NCBI GenBank assembly: GCA_009869945.1
Contig: WIXG01000117.1
Coordinates: 1 to 64,000, forward strand
Reading direction: 5' to 3'
From: Mesaphorura yosii
Taxonomy: Eukaryota; Arthropoda; Collembola; Poduromorpha; Tullbergiidae
DNA: 64,000 nucleotides
Of this stretch, positions 36,301-47,743 are shown in pieces. Under the pieces are notes generated by a model, which saw only the letters and a program-made list of their open reading frames with translations, was not told the origin of the DNA and made no database searches. The translations under genes were made by a program, and so were the position numbers. Position 1 is the stretch's first letter, and each line of letters starts with the position of its first letter.

Positions 36301-37176
36301 TTAAACATCGCAAACCTTTCAGCTGGAACAAAACGAAATGAGAAAATGCTCACGCTACAGGATTATACAATTAAGTCTAGGACGATGCGATGCATCAGCT
36401 TCGTCTTCGTTCGTGTTGCTTCAGAATTTTGACATTGACAAAATGAATCTTCTTTGAAAGATTCAAGTAAGCGCTCAATACTCGTTTTTTGCAATGCAAC
36501 TCTTTTGAGGTGTGCATGCATTCAGTATTCAGAATTTAGAGAAACGTCTCTAAATTCTGAATACTGAATGAGATTCTTCAAAGAAAAGGCATATGCGAAT
36601 TCTTCGTGTCCGTGTCCTTCGGTTTCCAGAGTTTCTCTTAGGCGCATGCCTTTTAACTGCGCCCACGAGGAAGGGTCGAGGATGCCCAAGCCTTGCCTAA
36701 AGTGAGGACGATAATCTATCGGAGATTCATTGTATTATGCATTTACGGGGAAGACGTTGTGAAGGAATAAATGACACTTGACAGATGAAGCCGAACATAA
36801 GAAATATTGAGCGCATATGGCTTTCTGTTTAAGAGTGAGCAGATTTTCTTGGCCTTTTCTCATGCCAGTGCGCCAGTGTAGTGCCACGAGACGCGGTGTG
36901 CTATGCGAAGAGTGCGTCCTTTTAGAAAGATGCTTTTAGGAATGCCGTCAGAAACCCAAACATAATCCTTTTGTTAAAAATCATTGAACAGAATTCATAA
37001 ACACTCTTGACTAGTGAGCAGTCTCACGCCCCGGAACGGAAATACCAAAGCTGGCCGGATAATCTTCTGCCATATTTCCTCGAAATGAAAGAATGATTCA
37101 TTAACATGACTCACAATATCTTTATTAATTTTGTCGTATAATTTAGTAAAAATGATGATGAGTCGTATCTAGTCTG
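33330..37176. other. Long intergenic region upstream of the neuroligin-like gene
   Basis: About 3.8 kb with no gene I can support; open frames are short and lack family features. It should contain the neuroligin promoter and any 5' UTR exons. It holds the perfect hairpin at 36519-36570 and, near its right edge, TTTATT (37131-37136), a minus-strand polyA signal for ASNSD1. Confidence 0.6.
36519..36570. repeat. Perfect 24-bp inverted repeat with 4-base loop
   Basis: The left arm (36519-36542) is the exact reverse complement of the right arm (36547-36570), separated by AACG. The arms begin CATTCAGTATTCAG and end TTTAGAGA. A transcript would form a 24-bp mismatch-free hairpin; as DNA it could extrude a cruciform. 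A second looser inverted match (TCTTTGAA near 36453, TTCAAAGA near 36577) flanks it. Confidence 0.92.
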
Positions 37177-39239
37177 TCATATATGAATTAATCTCTTGCA
37201 CTCGTCTCCGCCTTTTTCTTTGGAATTCTCCAGTTTCGCAATTCGACTTCCAAATTGCATTGCTCGTTTGGGAAAGAGTGCCAAGTGGATGCCATCACAA
37301 TTCTGAGAACGTAGGAGCTTCATGGCAGTTGCTCTCAGCAATATTTTATCACCCAGACTGAAGCAGTTGTCAGTTCCGTTGGTGTTTGTTAAGGCTTTCA
37401 GAGGACAACACTTTTTCCACAGATCACACTCTTCAGTGACGAATCTTACCACATTTTCGTCCAGAAATGGAAGTCTTGGAGAGACGCCATGGTCAGAAAC
37501 CACGCGATTATCTCGGCCCATGTTACGAACTGAAATACGGTCGATTTCCAACTGCATTTCGTCCATGAGCCCATTCCATCCTTTTGACTCATACGCTGAT
37601 CGATGTCTTCCGTAGCCACCAAACAGTTCATCAGCACCACTGCCCAATAAGAGAATTCGGGCATCAGAAAGACCGTTTGAAGTTGCCTCGGCCGCGAACC
37701 ACAGACAGCATCCCAGCGAATCATCCAGTACGCTAGTTAAAGGTGAAATTAAATGGCGAAGCTTAGTCTCGCGAAGAGAACTGACTCTTGATCTCGGGAC
37801 GTTGACTTCGATAAAATTCAAGTTCACTCCACGCGGTTCAAATATGTGGTGGAGAATGGCGTGAGCTTCTCTGCCGGTAATTCGATCGGGTGGAATTGGA
37901 ATTTTCGTCTTGTGATTTCCACTTAACAAAGATGTATCAAGGGATAAGTTGGCGTGATGCTCATCTTGAAAAAATGCAACATTAATCAAATCGATCGAAG
38001 GTTTCGTCTCGTCTTGACTATGATCAGTGCTGGTTGCTAATACTTCGGCTGCCAAATATGCTAGCACCATTGAATCAAGTCCACCGGAAAATAAAATGCC
38101 AATTTTGGAATGTGAACAGCCAGATTCGCGAATTTCTATACACCTCTTGCAATACGGTGGCATAGTTAATATCCGCCTTTTAACTGATCTTCTCAAATGG
38201 ACGAGTAGTTGCTCAATCTTGTCAGATAACAGCTCTGTTACTTGATGGAGAGCTTGCAAGAGATCATCGCTGGTAACGTGCATAACCTTGTTCTCAACTG
38301 AATTCGAATCAGCACCGGAACTAATTGGAGGCTTGAGCTTGGTTGTTAAACCACCAGCAATTTCAACGTGCTTCGTTCGATCAACATTAAAGCCAATTCC
38401 GACAGTTTGCAAATAGTCTTGAAACTTGACTGCACATTCGCAAACCTGCTTTCGCTCATGGCACTTCCACAAGTATGAGGTGATTTCATTTTTCTCTAAG
38501 TTGTAGCAAAACAGTCCACTTGTCGGAATTTCTAGTGCGTTTGGGAATGCTGACACACTTGAGAAAATAATACTGTGCTTGCCGTCGCTTTTCTTGGTCG
38601 TGGAAATGAGCAAACTTTGCCTACCAAAAAAGTCACGCCCAAACCACAGCTGATCTTGCTGACTGTCGTAAAATATGAAGGCAAACGGACCTTGCAAGCT
38701 ACCAATGGTGTTTATGAAATGAGCTGCCTGATTTACTGGACTGCAGCTCGCCAAGAGCTCAAAAAGGTGTTGACCATCATTGGAATGAACTGAAGGATGA
38801 ATATCACTTGATGAATGAGTGGAATGCGGTCCGAACGAGTAGATGTCCCCGTTGAACAGGAAGAACTTCGAAGCCGATACGATTGGCTGACTGATAGGAC
38901 GAGGGCCTTGAGTCCATAGAACATGCCCGGATAAATGAACTTGAAGGGAGTTGGCTGCTGCTGTAAAACATTCCTCATGTGATGTGTTAGGTCCTCGATT
39001 GCGTAAGAATTGATCTGTTAATGCTATCTCCGCCTGTAAGACAAGAAATGGTTCCATTAACAAAAACTTTCGCGTTGCATTGTTTTCACTTAGAGCCTCA
39101 CCGTCGAGTCTTTAGGACCATGATTGTCATGGTATACACAAAATGGGCAGGAAGCGGAATTTCGTGACTCCGGATTCGACAAATCGTTGTTCCTGTGAAC
39201 CGGCCTTAATGGAGAGATGCAACACAAAATTCCACACAT
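37177..39239 (-). CDS. ASNSD1: Asparagine synthetase domain-containing protein 1
   Basis: Two exons: 39239-39102 (46 codons) and 39033-37177; 664 residues, close to human ASNSD1 (about 640). Starts MCGILCCIS, so Cys2 is the class II glutamine amidotransferase nucleophile after Met removal. The second half is an asparagine synthetase-type ATP-pyrophosphatase domain with the PP-loop FSGGLDSMVLAYLA and the LLGSGADELFGGYGRHR motif; the final third has GVSPRLPFLDENVVRF. The family is related to AsnB but its reaction is not settled. The first exon is short and easily missed, yet the MCGI start and phase-0 junction make it secure. In mammals the ASNSD1 mRNA has an upstream frame (ASDURF); I see no such frame here. 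Minus-strand AATAAA lies at 37136-37131. Confidence 0.93.
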
Positions 39240-40147
39240 TAATGTTATTATTTCTGAATATGTGTATTAGCAAATTGTCTATTCGACTCGGTCCTTGAAG
39301 TTAGAACCAACAATTACTTAAACAATCTTCTCTCGTAGCCCGTAAGTGCTGGACACAGGACACGTGCATTCCCGCACTACACTCGAATAACTTTGAATCA
39401 CGTACGGCTCCACCATCAACCATCATCAGAGACTTTGTTCACTTGATTCCTCTTTTTTCTTTACACAATCCGAGAAATAAGTGCAGCAACCTGGTCCAGC
39501 TGCCAGTGACAGTTTGGGCCGAAAGTCAGTGAAAGTTAAAGAATGGAAGGGACAGGGAAGGGTTGTGAAAGTTTGTTGGTGACAGATGTGTTGTCAAGCG
39601 GAACCCAAAATTGTGACGTTCACTTTACAAGGTAAAAAGTGCAACTTGTAATGCCTGTAACTTTTGCTAGAAGTGTTTCCCCCGTATGAAACATATATTT
39701 TCGGAATCAGGTCGAAGACATCTTTTGATTGATACCCTGATTGCATGGATCCAACGACGGGCCATCTGCTAAGAATGTTCCAATGCGACAATGCAATTTA
39801 TAATTCATTTATGCAGCGATTATGCAAGAAATTATTGCATCGTCTAACATCAATACAGGACGAAGAGAAACTCAACGTTTCGTCGTCACCGGCTGGAGTA
39901 AGCTCAGGTACTAAACGGACGTCTAAGGTCATCACAGTGAGCAAACGTTTGCGTTAAGTTTCAAGGTCGTGTGTTTTGCTTATTGTAACAAAATGAAATT
40001 TAAAAAATCGATGCAGAAATCATTGCCAATTTTTTAATCAGTGAATCCAATTCGGTGCATTATGACTAAAGTTAAACTTTACATTGTGTGTTCTGACTGG
40101 ATGTTCTGGTAACCGGCCACCATGATCGATGATCCCATCTCCCGTCC
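39240..40147. other. Intergenic region
   Basis: Between ASNSD1 and the first GST gene, both on the - strand. A 70-codon + strand frame at 39745-39957 and a possible 30-codon exon from ATG 39543 do not join in frame and match nothing I know. Confidence 0.5.
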
Positions 40148-41225
40148 TTAGGTAGAGACAGGTATGATGTACAGCATGGAGACATCTGGCTTGGGGCGGC
40201 TCTTAATGTACTCGTTTATTTGGGGCACGTCAAATATCATCTTCCCCAAAGCTTTCAGATTCGGATAGTCGCGCATGATGTCTGGGTCCACGGTCTCCTC
40301 TGCAAAGCACATGAGTCAAGAAAGTCAAAATGGTGAAGCAAAGGCTTTCATATTTCATTATCATTGACTGAGTTCTTACCCAGAAATCCAACAGTGTGTG
40401 CGAATAAGAGATCAGCCTGCAAGAATGCACTTGCATTACAATTAACTTAGTAGTAGGGAATATGGGAATGATTTTCGTTTTTTGTATGCTTGTGCGCTTA
40501 ATCAGATGCCTTACCCATGTCACTCTGTCACACACCAAGTACGGTCCACCGGTGGCTTCCTGCCGCTGGGCTAACATTCCAAAGAACTTTGGTACCGTGA
40601 CTTCCAGAAACTGCTTCTTAAATTCCTCGCGTCTCTCCTTGTTCTTTTGGAAGAAAAACTTTCTCCAGTCTACAAAGATTTTAAATTGCAGGAGTTCAGA
40701 AAATTCACGTTCGGTGTTCTTTTCAACGAGTGGCCACCTTGTCGCAAATCTCGAAATGCATCAGAGATTTCAGCGCACCGCGTGGCATCCCATTCGTCGT
40801 TACCCGTCAGGTCAAATTTCCCTGCAAGGTATTGCGAAATGGATGAACTCTGGCCGATTCTCCTTCCGTCGGCGAGCTCTAGAACCTACGGAGTATAGGA
40901 ATAACAAAATGGCACCAGCAGGACGAAAGATGTCGGAAAATCGAAAGCAAACAGCCGAATCTTTGTGCTTTGTACAACTTACAGGTAACTGCTTCCAAGG
41001 AACGGCTGCAAACGAAAACGAAAGAAAAAGCATTCAGTACAGTGAAAACGATGACTGAATTGACTTTACTTAGAAATGAGAAATGCACTTACAATCTTTA
41101 ATGTCTTCCCATTGCGAAATCGTAATTCGATTATCTTCGAATGGAACTTTCGCGTATGAGAAAATAAATCGAATCGGTTCGGCAAGAAATCTTGTATTAA
41201 AATGGGTCAACTTGTACTCAACCAT
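40148..41225 (-). CDS. Sigma-class glutathione S-transferase-like (copy 1)
   Basis: Exons (-): 41225-41093, 41005-40983, 40885-40738, 40669-40515, 40416-40380, 40299-40148; 215 residues, usual for the class. The thioredoxin-like N-domain reads EYKLTHFNTRFLAEPIR, the glutathione-binding GQSSSI (QS pair) follows VLELADGRR, and the helical domain ends YIKSRPKPDVSMLYIIP. The sigma catalytic Tyr (LTYFN in HPGDS) is His here. It has two extra introns compared with the other copies: one isolates a 23-base exon, the other splits the C-terminal exon. An ATG one codon upstream (41228) is equally possible. Cytosolic; probably glutathione or prostaglandin-type chemistry, but activity is uncertain because of the Tyr-to-His change. 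Confidence 0.9.
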
Positions 41226-41884
41226 CATGATATTCAGTTGATATTACAACACAAGGAAGAGATGAAGCAAATGGCTTGGGCGTAAAGCGAACCGAGATTG
41301 GGATTGAGTTCTTACTAGTTACAAATTCAAATCAACTTTTGGAATTTTAGAGAGCTCGGACCCCCTGGAAGCAAAACAGCTCAACGGACTGTACAAATAA
41401 GAACAAATGACATTCTAATATGGAAAGCGTTGCTCGTATTTATACGAGATTTGGCTTGTTGATCAGAGTTTATCTTTAACTTTCGAAGCCTTCATGTCTT
41501 CGGCAATGCCAATTCCAGTCACATTTCTAAAATTAATGCTCCATATTTGGCAATAAGCTAAAGAGAGTTACACTACCTTTCTTAACATGCAATTTGCGAA
41601 TTTAAGCTATTTATGTTTTGCGAATTGTATGGTGAAATATTGGGACGAATCAATCATACTTGAATGGATTGTGAATTTTGACTCAATGAAAATGAATGAG
41701 CTGTATCACTTCATTCATTACAGTAAATTACGTACTTTCGAGAAATTCTTTGGGACTTGCGCTATGCGCTGTGTCGGCAGTGCTAATCTTGTTTTTTTTA
41801 TATTTCATTATCTCAGCCAGCGAGGAGTAAGATCCGTATTGCATAAATCTCGTAAAAAGTGACAATTATCAAGTAACTTTTAGC

Positions 41885-42170
41885 ACATTGAGGCTTCACA
41901 GGACAGGAACATGAGCTTAGAACCGCGCTTGAAATGACGAATGACAGACAACACCTTATGAAATTACTGAAATTTCTAATTGGAACCTAATTTGTTAATC
42001 TCCTTGTCATGAAGGAGTGTGACAATCACAGATAATCGCTCGTACCCAATCCACCCAATGGTTATAAGGATTAAATTCACTCAGTGCTAATTTCATACTA
42101 ATGCAATTCGCAATGACGCATTCATTCATCAATTTAGCATGTAGTTTGGGAAATGCAAGAATTGTCACAG
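41885..42170 (+). pseudogene. Decayed duplicate of the gustatory receptor 5' region
   Basis: Matches 43455-43800 in order: GGCTTCACAG followed by GAACAT...GAACCGC...AGACAACA; then GTGCTAATT-CATACTAATGCAATTC; then the receptor start itself, which reads ATGTAGTTTGGGAAATGC against ATGCAGTTTGGGAAAGTGC in the intact gene. The second codon is a stop and the next codons are frameshifted, and the TATA box is lost. Similarity ends soon after. It is either a truncated Gr pseudogene or a duplicated promoter segment. Confidence 0.8.
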
Positions 42171-42623
42171 ACGTAAATACAGGATTCCAATTCCTGGTAT
42201 TGTTTACAAACAAACACAGTCGTATTCAGCTCTGACCCTAATGCATCTAACCTGTGTGTTGCGCTGCGCGTTTATCTGTAGAGTTCGTCCCTAGATTTAA
42301 ATACTGGTTGAATTTGAGAAGGATCAGTGTCACGGCTGAATGAGACTAATATTGAAACGAGCATGCTGTTATCATTAGCAGTTCTGCAAACATGTGTGCA
42401 GAAAAACACTTGAGATGAGGTACAGCGTTCGCTATCGTGGCTGTTTACTCCGAGCGTGTTGATGTCCAATTCGTAGAATGTGAGTCAAAATTTCACCGGA
42501 ATCAACTCCGCAGAAAATGACGGGTGTTCTAACTCATATACCAAATGCGCAATTTCCCAACTCCTGAGAAACCCTTGTTTACTCATTTAATTAACACTGT
42601 AATTAAAAGAGCGTACCTGCTCC

Positions 42624-42630
42624 TATAAAT
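42624..42630 (+). promoter_or_regulatory. TATA box of the cysteine-rich peptide gene
   Basis: TATAAAT about 160 bases upstream of the ATG at 42789; start of transcription would be near 42655. Confidence 0.5.
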
Positions 42631-42788
42631 ACAAGATTCAATTTCCATTGCAAATCAGATCACTCCTGTACTCCTCTGAGAATCAACCTTAACACTAACA
42701 TTGTCAATTACCTTCTTCATTGCGCTTAGTCAGATTCACAACAGTCAACACCTCTTAACTGCTGCCCACCCAACGTTTCATCTTTCAA

Positions 42789-43183
42789 ATGGCCACAAAG
42801 TATTTGCGTAATTCATCAATTTGTCCTTTCTAGCTGGCTTGACTCTAACTGAGATTTCGTACATTCTAGAATTGTTCTCGTTTTGGTGTTCTTGGCCTTC
42901 ACAGCAGTGGCAGCCGCTACCCCAGCTCAGGTTTTGGAAACCCAAAGTATTAGAGTCGGATTTGAAGGACTGATTGGCGAAATTGCAGGAGAGAATCCCG
43001 GAGCTTTGTGCACCTCATGTCAGCCTATTGGAGCCGTAAGTACCTACATCATTGGTCTGGGATTTGCTGCCACAGGCATTGAAATTAATTCGATTGCAGT
43101 GTGCTGGAAGATGTTGCAATAGTCCTCCATACTACTGCTGTATTTCTTCCGGTGGAGAGTGCTATTGTGGCTGCAGACCGTGA
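42789..43183 (+). CDS. Small secreted cysteine-rich peptide, family unknown
   Basis: Three coding exons: 42789-42799 (11 bases), 42870-43035 and 43100-43183; 86 residues. The 11-base exon (ATG GCC ACA AA) joins the next in phase 2 to give MATKIVLVLVFLAFTAVAAA, a textbook signal peptide, which is why I accept so small an exon. A ~30-residue pro-region follows, then a tail with ten cysteines in 36 residues, spaced C-x2-C-x5-C-x3-CC-x6-CC-x6-C-x-C-x-C. The layout (signal, pro-part, dense disulfide core) is shared by antimicrobial, toxin-like and metal-binding peptides; the spacing matches no family I know, so no function is assigned. Donors are GTATTT and GTAAGT, acceptors TCTAG and TTGCAG. Confidence 0.75.
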
Positions 43184-43771
43184 TTTACTAGCCATCCAAC
43201 TCGTGGCACTTCGTTCTGTCGTTACAATACGCTAATCAAATAGCCATCTTTGTAAAATTATGATTCTATTTTAAAAATAGCTTGTTGTCCTAACCTGTGC
43301 CAGCATTAATTAAACCAAGATTTAAAAAACTACTGGTAATCTTATTTCTTTATATTTCATTACTCGGTCGGTGATTAGATATATGCATCAGTCATTGCAC
43401 AATCTTGTAAAAACAATTCATTTATTTATCTCAATTTAATAATAGCGGGTAGCTCATGTCGGCTTCACAGAACATAGAACAAAAACTTGGAACCGCACTG
43501 GAACTGACAAGCGAGAGACAACATTTTGTTCTGAAATTGCTATTTGAAAATCAATTTATAACGACCGTGAAAAAACACTATTGTTCTTACTCAGTGGTCG
43601 AAACGGATCGAATTTACTTGGTACTTAGTGCTAATTGCATACTAATGCAATTCATTTATTCTTTAGTATAAAAACTAATAGTTTTAGTGCAAAATCATCG
43701 GCTTCGATACGCACGCAGTACTAGTATTTAGAGTCGTTCATTCAACACACATTTTTCTCTCCAACTACATC
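43184..43771. other. Intergenic region: 5' region of the gustatory receptor
   Basis: Contains the segment duplicated at 41885-42170 and a TATA box at 43667. No other gene. Confidence 0.6.
43667..43673 (+). promoter_or_regulatory. TATA box of the gustatory receptor gene
   Basis: TATAAAA ends 98 bases before the ATG at 43772. Confidence 0.6.
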
Positions 43772-45237
43772 ATGCAGTTTGGGAAAGTGCAAGAATTGAG
43801 AACCTGTGAAATTCAACGAATCAAAGAATGGAGAAAATGGAAGTGGGTCACACTGGTCGGATACTTCAACGGGATTTTCCCTTTTTCTAATTTCTTTGGT
43901 TCACGTACAATTCATGACATCCACTTTAAGAAGTGCTCGCTCGTATATTTCTCCAGGTTCGGTCAAATTAGTCAGTCTGTGTACATTCTTAACGTAGACT
44001 TCGTGTAATGCGAACATTTCTCTTTTAGTTGGTTAATCTTTCTCCTGAAATTCGTTGGGATTTCGCTCGTCATGGACCTCGTGAGGCAGACAAGCGATGC
44101 AATGGACTTTGAACAAACGCTTACTGATTTGATTTCCTTCGGTTTGGCTTCTCAACTGTCCTTCAGTTTTGGGTTGATCGCACATTTGTTGCTTTCCGTC
44201 AATATTCATGATTTTGTCATCATTGGGCAATCAATGGCCAAATATCACGAGATGTACCCAACCTCAAAGGTGTTAAGTTTGAAGCATCGATACGCTGATT
44301 TCAACCATCTCCTCAGTCTCTTGATAGCTCTGTGCCCTCCTTACGTCATTTGGCATGTTGGTAAGTTCGGAATTCCCGGACAACCTAAAATGAAGATGGT
44401 TTTGCTAGGCTGCTGGAATTCGGATGAACATTTGCACATTTTGGTCGTGTTTGTTGTCGCTGTCATGCTCACGTTAGAAGTGGCAGTTACTTATCTCTTC
44501 GGCACTCTCTTCACATTTACTGAAAGCATGAAGATTCTGATTGACCACATGAGTAGAAGGGCAATGAGTAAGGCAAAGCAGGATAAAACTATCAAACAAG
44601 GCGCATGGAGTCTAAAGAGTATCAACAAGCAAGTCGGTATCGAAGAAGTTTGGTCGTGGAAGAAAATGTCGGAATGCTACTTGGATTTCTGCACGCTTTT
44701 CGAGAAATATGAACGATTCATTTCGAACAAATTAATAGCCTTGTACGTTTTACTCGTACTTGGTTCAGTTTCGCATGCGTATCATGTGATTCGGTCATCG
44801 AATCCCATGTCCAAGGAATTTGCTTTTACACAAGTAATGCAGATATTTGCAGCATTTTATCGAATTTCGTGTTTGTCGTACATTGGAGAAAGTGTGACGC
44901 GAAAGTATGGACAGTTGGTTGGAACTTTGACCAGCATTAACCAGGCTGGAAGCGTGAAAATCGAAGAACGGGCCCAGTTCAAGGCATACTTCACGATTGT
45001 GACCAGCATGCCGATATTTCTGAGTGCAAGAGGATTCTTCATCGTTCGCCGATCCAATGTCACATCGGTAACTTAAATTCGTTTGAATATTTTCACATTT
45101 CGCAGTGATGTTGCCAACATTGTCTTCCATAGATCCTGAGCGTCATCTTGACGTACCTCATCATCTTGTTGCAATTTGGGATGGCTGACAGAAGCAAAGT
45201 TACACGCGAGCAGATAGAAGCTTGGAGAAATGTATAG
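43772..45237 (+). CDS. Gustatory receptor (insect chemoreceptor superfamily)
   Basis: Ligand-gated chemoreceptor channel subunit of the Gr family. Exons 43772-43956, 44029-45067, 45133-45237; 442 residues, typical for Gr proteins. The short last exon after a phase-0 intron carries the family signature as TYLIILLQF (TYhhhhhQF), preceded by ARGFFIVRRS. Seven hydrophobic segments can be seen, and the N-terminus has the usual GYFNGIFPF stretch. The first junction was fixed by phase: donor CCAG/GTTCGG joins TTTTAG/TTGG. Intact, with no internal stop. A decayed copy of its 5' region lies 1.6 kb upstream, so Gr duplication has happened here. Ligand unknown. Confidence 0.9.
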
Positions 45238-45800
45238 AAGAGTTGCCCTTGAAATGTAATTGACTTTGCACGTGGGAGGCGACTATTCACGCGCTTGGAG
45301 TGTGAAGCAATCAGTCTAATGCACATGATTTTACTTGAACAAATTAATTAGTAAACGTAGTTTCCGGCGAATGCTATGCATGCATGCGATTGATCGGTTG
45401 GGTCTTCCAACGAATTCTGGAGGATCATTCTTTATTGTCCTGTGGTCTTATTGTGATTGCAATGATTTTAATGAAATGAGATTAAAATGACTTCACGCAC
45501 GCCACATCAGCGAGGTAAAGATGAGGTATATCATACTTACTCTCAATATGCTACAATTGGAAAAATCAAGTCTGGTGAATAAATATGCATTGGAAAGTGA
45601 CATGAATTTGCATTCGTACTATTGCGCTCATCAATTTTTGCGAATTTATTTATTTATTTGCCAGACCTACTTTGTACAACTCTCACAATCAAAGTTCCAA
45701 ATCTTTACACATTTCACCTGCTGAGAAGAAAGACCTGTAAATTACTACGGCACGAGCATTCTTCCACCATTGCTCTTATCAAATTAATGGCCTTTTCTTC
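45238..45800. other. Intergenic region between convergent genes
   Basis: Between the gustatory receptor (+) and GST copy 2 (-). TTTATT repeats near 45647-45660 can act as minus-strand polyA signals. No exon seen. Confidence 0.55.
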
Positions 45801-46604
45801 CTAAACATTCATCGGGATTACATATAACATCGTGAGATCAGGTTTTGGACGGGTTTTGATCCAATGCTTAATTTGCGGTGTTTCCCAGATGCGATTCTTC
45901 AAATCGATCAGGTTCGGGTACGCGTCCAGCACTGTAGCGTCCACTGAGTCCTGGAGGAATCCAATAGTATGTGCCACTAGGAGATCAGCCCATGTTATCA
46001 CGTCGCAGACCAGCCATTCTCCACCTGCATTAACCATCATCTTGCTTATCTGTCCGAAGTATTTCGGCACAACGTTCTCTGTGAAGTTCTTCTTGAATTC
46101 GTTTCTACGTTCTCGATTCTTCTGGAAGAAGAATTTTCTCCATTCTAAATGAAATAGACATTATTGCAAATCATGAAAGGTTGTTTATAAAAATACCTGC
46201 TTATTACAGGCTTCCAATTACCTTGTCGCAGATCTCTCATGCTGCCAGAAATTTCCTTACACCTTGCAGCATCCCAGTCATCAAGCCCACATAAATCAAA
46301 CTTTCTCGCCACAAAATCCGAAATGGCCGAACTTTGACCCATTCTTCTGCCATCACTCAAAACCAGAATGGGAAGCTGGCCCCATGGAATATCTTCAGCT
46401 GAAACAAAATAAATTCGACCATTATGAACGTGTAAAAAGTAAAATACAACTTACTAATCAATCTTACTTACTTTCTTTCATTTTATTCCATTCGTCAACA
46501 GTAATTCGGCAGTCCTCATAAGGAACGTTACGAAAGGCGAAAATGAATCGAATTGGTTCGGCAAGAAATCGAGTGTTGAAGTGGATTAGTTTGTATTCGG
46601 CCAT
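45801..46604 (-). CDS. Sigma-class glutathione S-transferase-like (copy 2)
   Basis: Exons (-): 46604-46472, 46398-46222, 46144-45801; 217 residues and only two introns, the simplest layout of the four. N-domain EYKLIHFNTRFLAEPIRF with His at the catalytic Tyr position; QSS glutathione-contact motif in MGQSSAISDF; C-domain ends HWIKTRPKPDLTMLYVIP. TATAAAAG on the minus strand at 46710-46703 is about 100 bases before the start. Residues 205-217 share the RPKPDLxML tail of the other copies, which canonical sigma GSTs lack as far as I recall. Confidence 0.9.
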
Positions 46605-47743
46605 TTTAACGAGAGACTAGATGGGCAACTCTTGTTCAAGCACAAACCTAAAATGCGGGGGCTAAGGCTTGTGAATAATTAAACCTAGCTTGACTCCTGC
46701 CTCTTTTATACTCTTTGGCATATGATTTCGACCTCAATTACCAATATTAGCATTGCAATTCTTGTTTGCGAGTTTGTGAAAGTCGCATAAAATGCAAATT
46801 CCGATTTTGCAAGACGCACAAAGCAAAGCACACAAAGTAAAGTTTCAGTACAGGTTCCGAAACGCTTGTAAATTGTTCTTCACTTTTGATCTTCACTGCC
46901 GGCCAATTACGATAATGGTCTCCGTCTGGCGACCCAATCAATCATTTTTGCTAAGAATTACCATTGACCTTCACAAACTGCTGTTTTGAGCTTTACTCTG
47001 GGCCCTCCATTTCACAACCGATTAGCAGCAGATGCTCCGAGTCATTGTGCAAGCAAGAATTGGCAAATTCTGGCGAACCTGAGAAAGAATTCTGGATCAT
47101 GCGTGATTTCACTGAAACGAACTAGCTGATGCCCGAACACGTTGGGAAAGTGCCTCCAGTTGTACATGATTGATTTACGAAGAAGGAATTTATTCAATTA
47201 CCGTGTGTCCCACTGGAATTTTTTCACAATCAGTTTATGATAGCGTGTTTCATTTATTCATTGCTCATATGAGCGGTATTGCAATGGAATGCAATATACT
47301 GAGTATATGTTCGTCGTTTGTAACGAGAACGAGGGATTCCTTTTTTGTATAGATTGGACAGCAATGGAAATAGCAAGTTGTATGTACGAAAAGCGCCACA
47401 AACGCAATACTCGCCACACTTGTGATATTCTATTCCAAACGAATGAAAAGTAGGGCAAATTTATGATTGACACGATTTTCGCACGATTTTGACCATATTG
47501 AAGGGATGAATATAGATTCGTTTTTTTTATTTGAAGTCCTGATTAATGCAATTAGAAGTACGCATGCATCAACTGACTCACTGAAATAATTTATTCCAAT
47601 TCCAAACATACCCCACAAAGTTTTTATTGGTTTATTTTTCTACACGAAACTGCCAACTAATGTAACATTCTCAGATTGAAGTCGATCCTATAATGGCAAA
47701 ATCAATAGAATTTCATGCTACAAAACTGCAAGTCGTGCCCTGT
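46605..47743. other. Intergenic region between GST copies 2 and 3
   Basis: Holds the GST copy 2 promoter (TATAAAAG, - strand, 46703-46710) and TTTATT motifs near 47623-47636 that can end GST copy 3. No other exon recognised. Confidence 0.55.
46703..46710 (-). promoter_or_regulatory. TATA box of GST copy 2
   Basis: TATAAAAG on the minus strand, 98 bases before the ATG at 46604. Confidence 0.65.

Larger units (their letters stand above)
41226..42788. other. Intergenic region containing a decayed Gr 5' duplicate
   Basis: TATAAATA on the - strand at 41437-41444 may serve GST copy 1. About 41890-42165 is a degraded copy of the gustatory receptor's upstream region (separate entry). A TATAAAT box at 42624-42630 precedes the cysteine-rich peptide gene. 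Confidence 0.6.

Noticed and set aside
36519-36570. CRISPR repeat or tRNA at the hairpin
   Set aside because: Single palindrome with no spacer array, no cloverleaf, and a eukaryotic context.
39240-39700. Upstream ASDURF-like frame of ASNSD1
   Set aside because: No minus-strand frame with prefoldin-like heptads could be seen before the ASNSD1 start.
39543-39957. Two short + strand frames (ATG 39543 exon and the 70-codon frame at 39745)
   Set aside because: They cannot be joined in frame through the visible splice sites and match no family.
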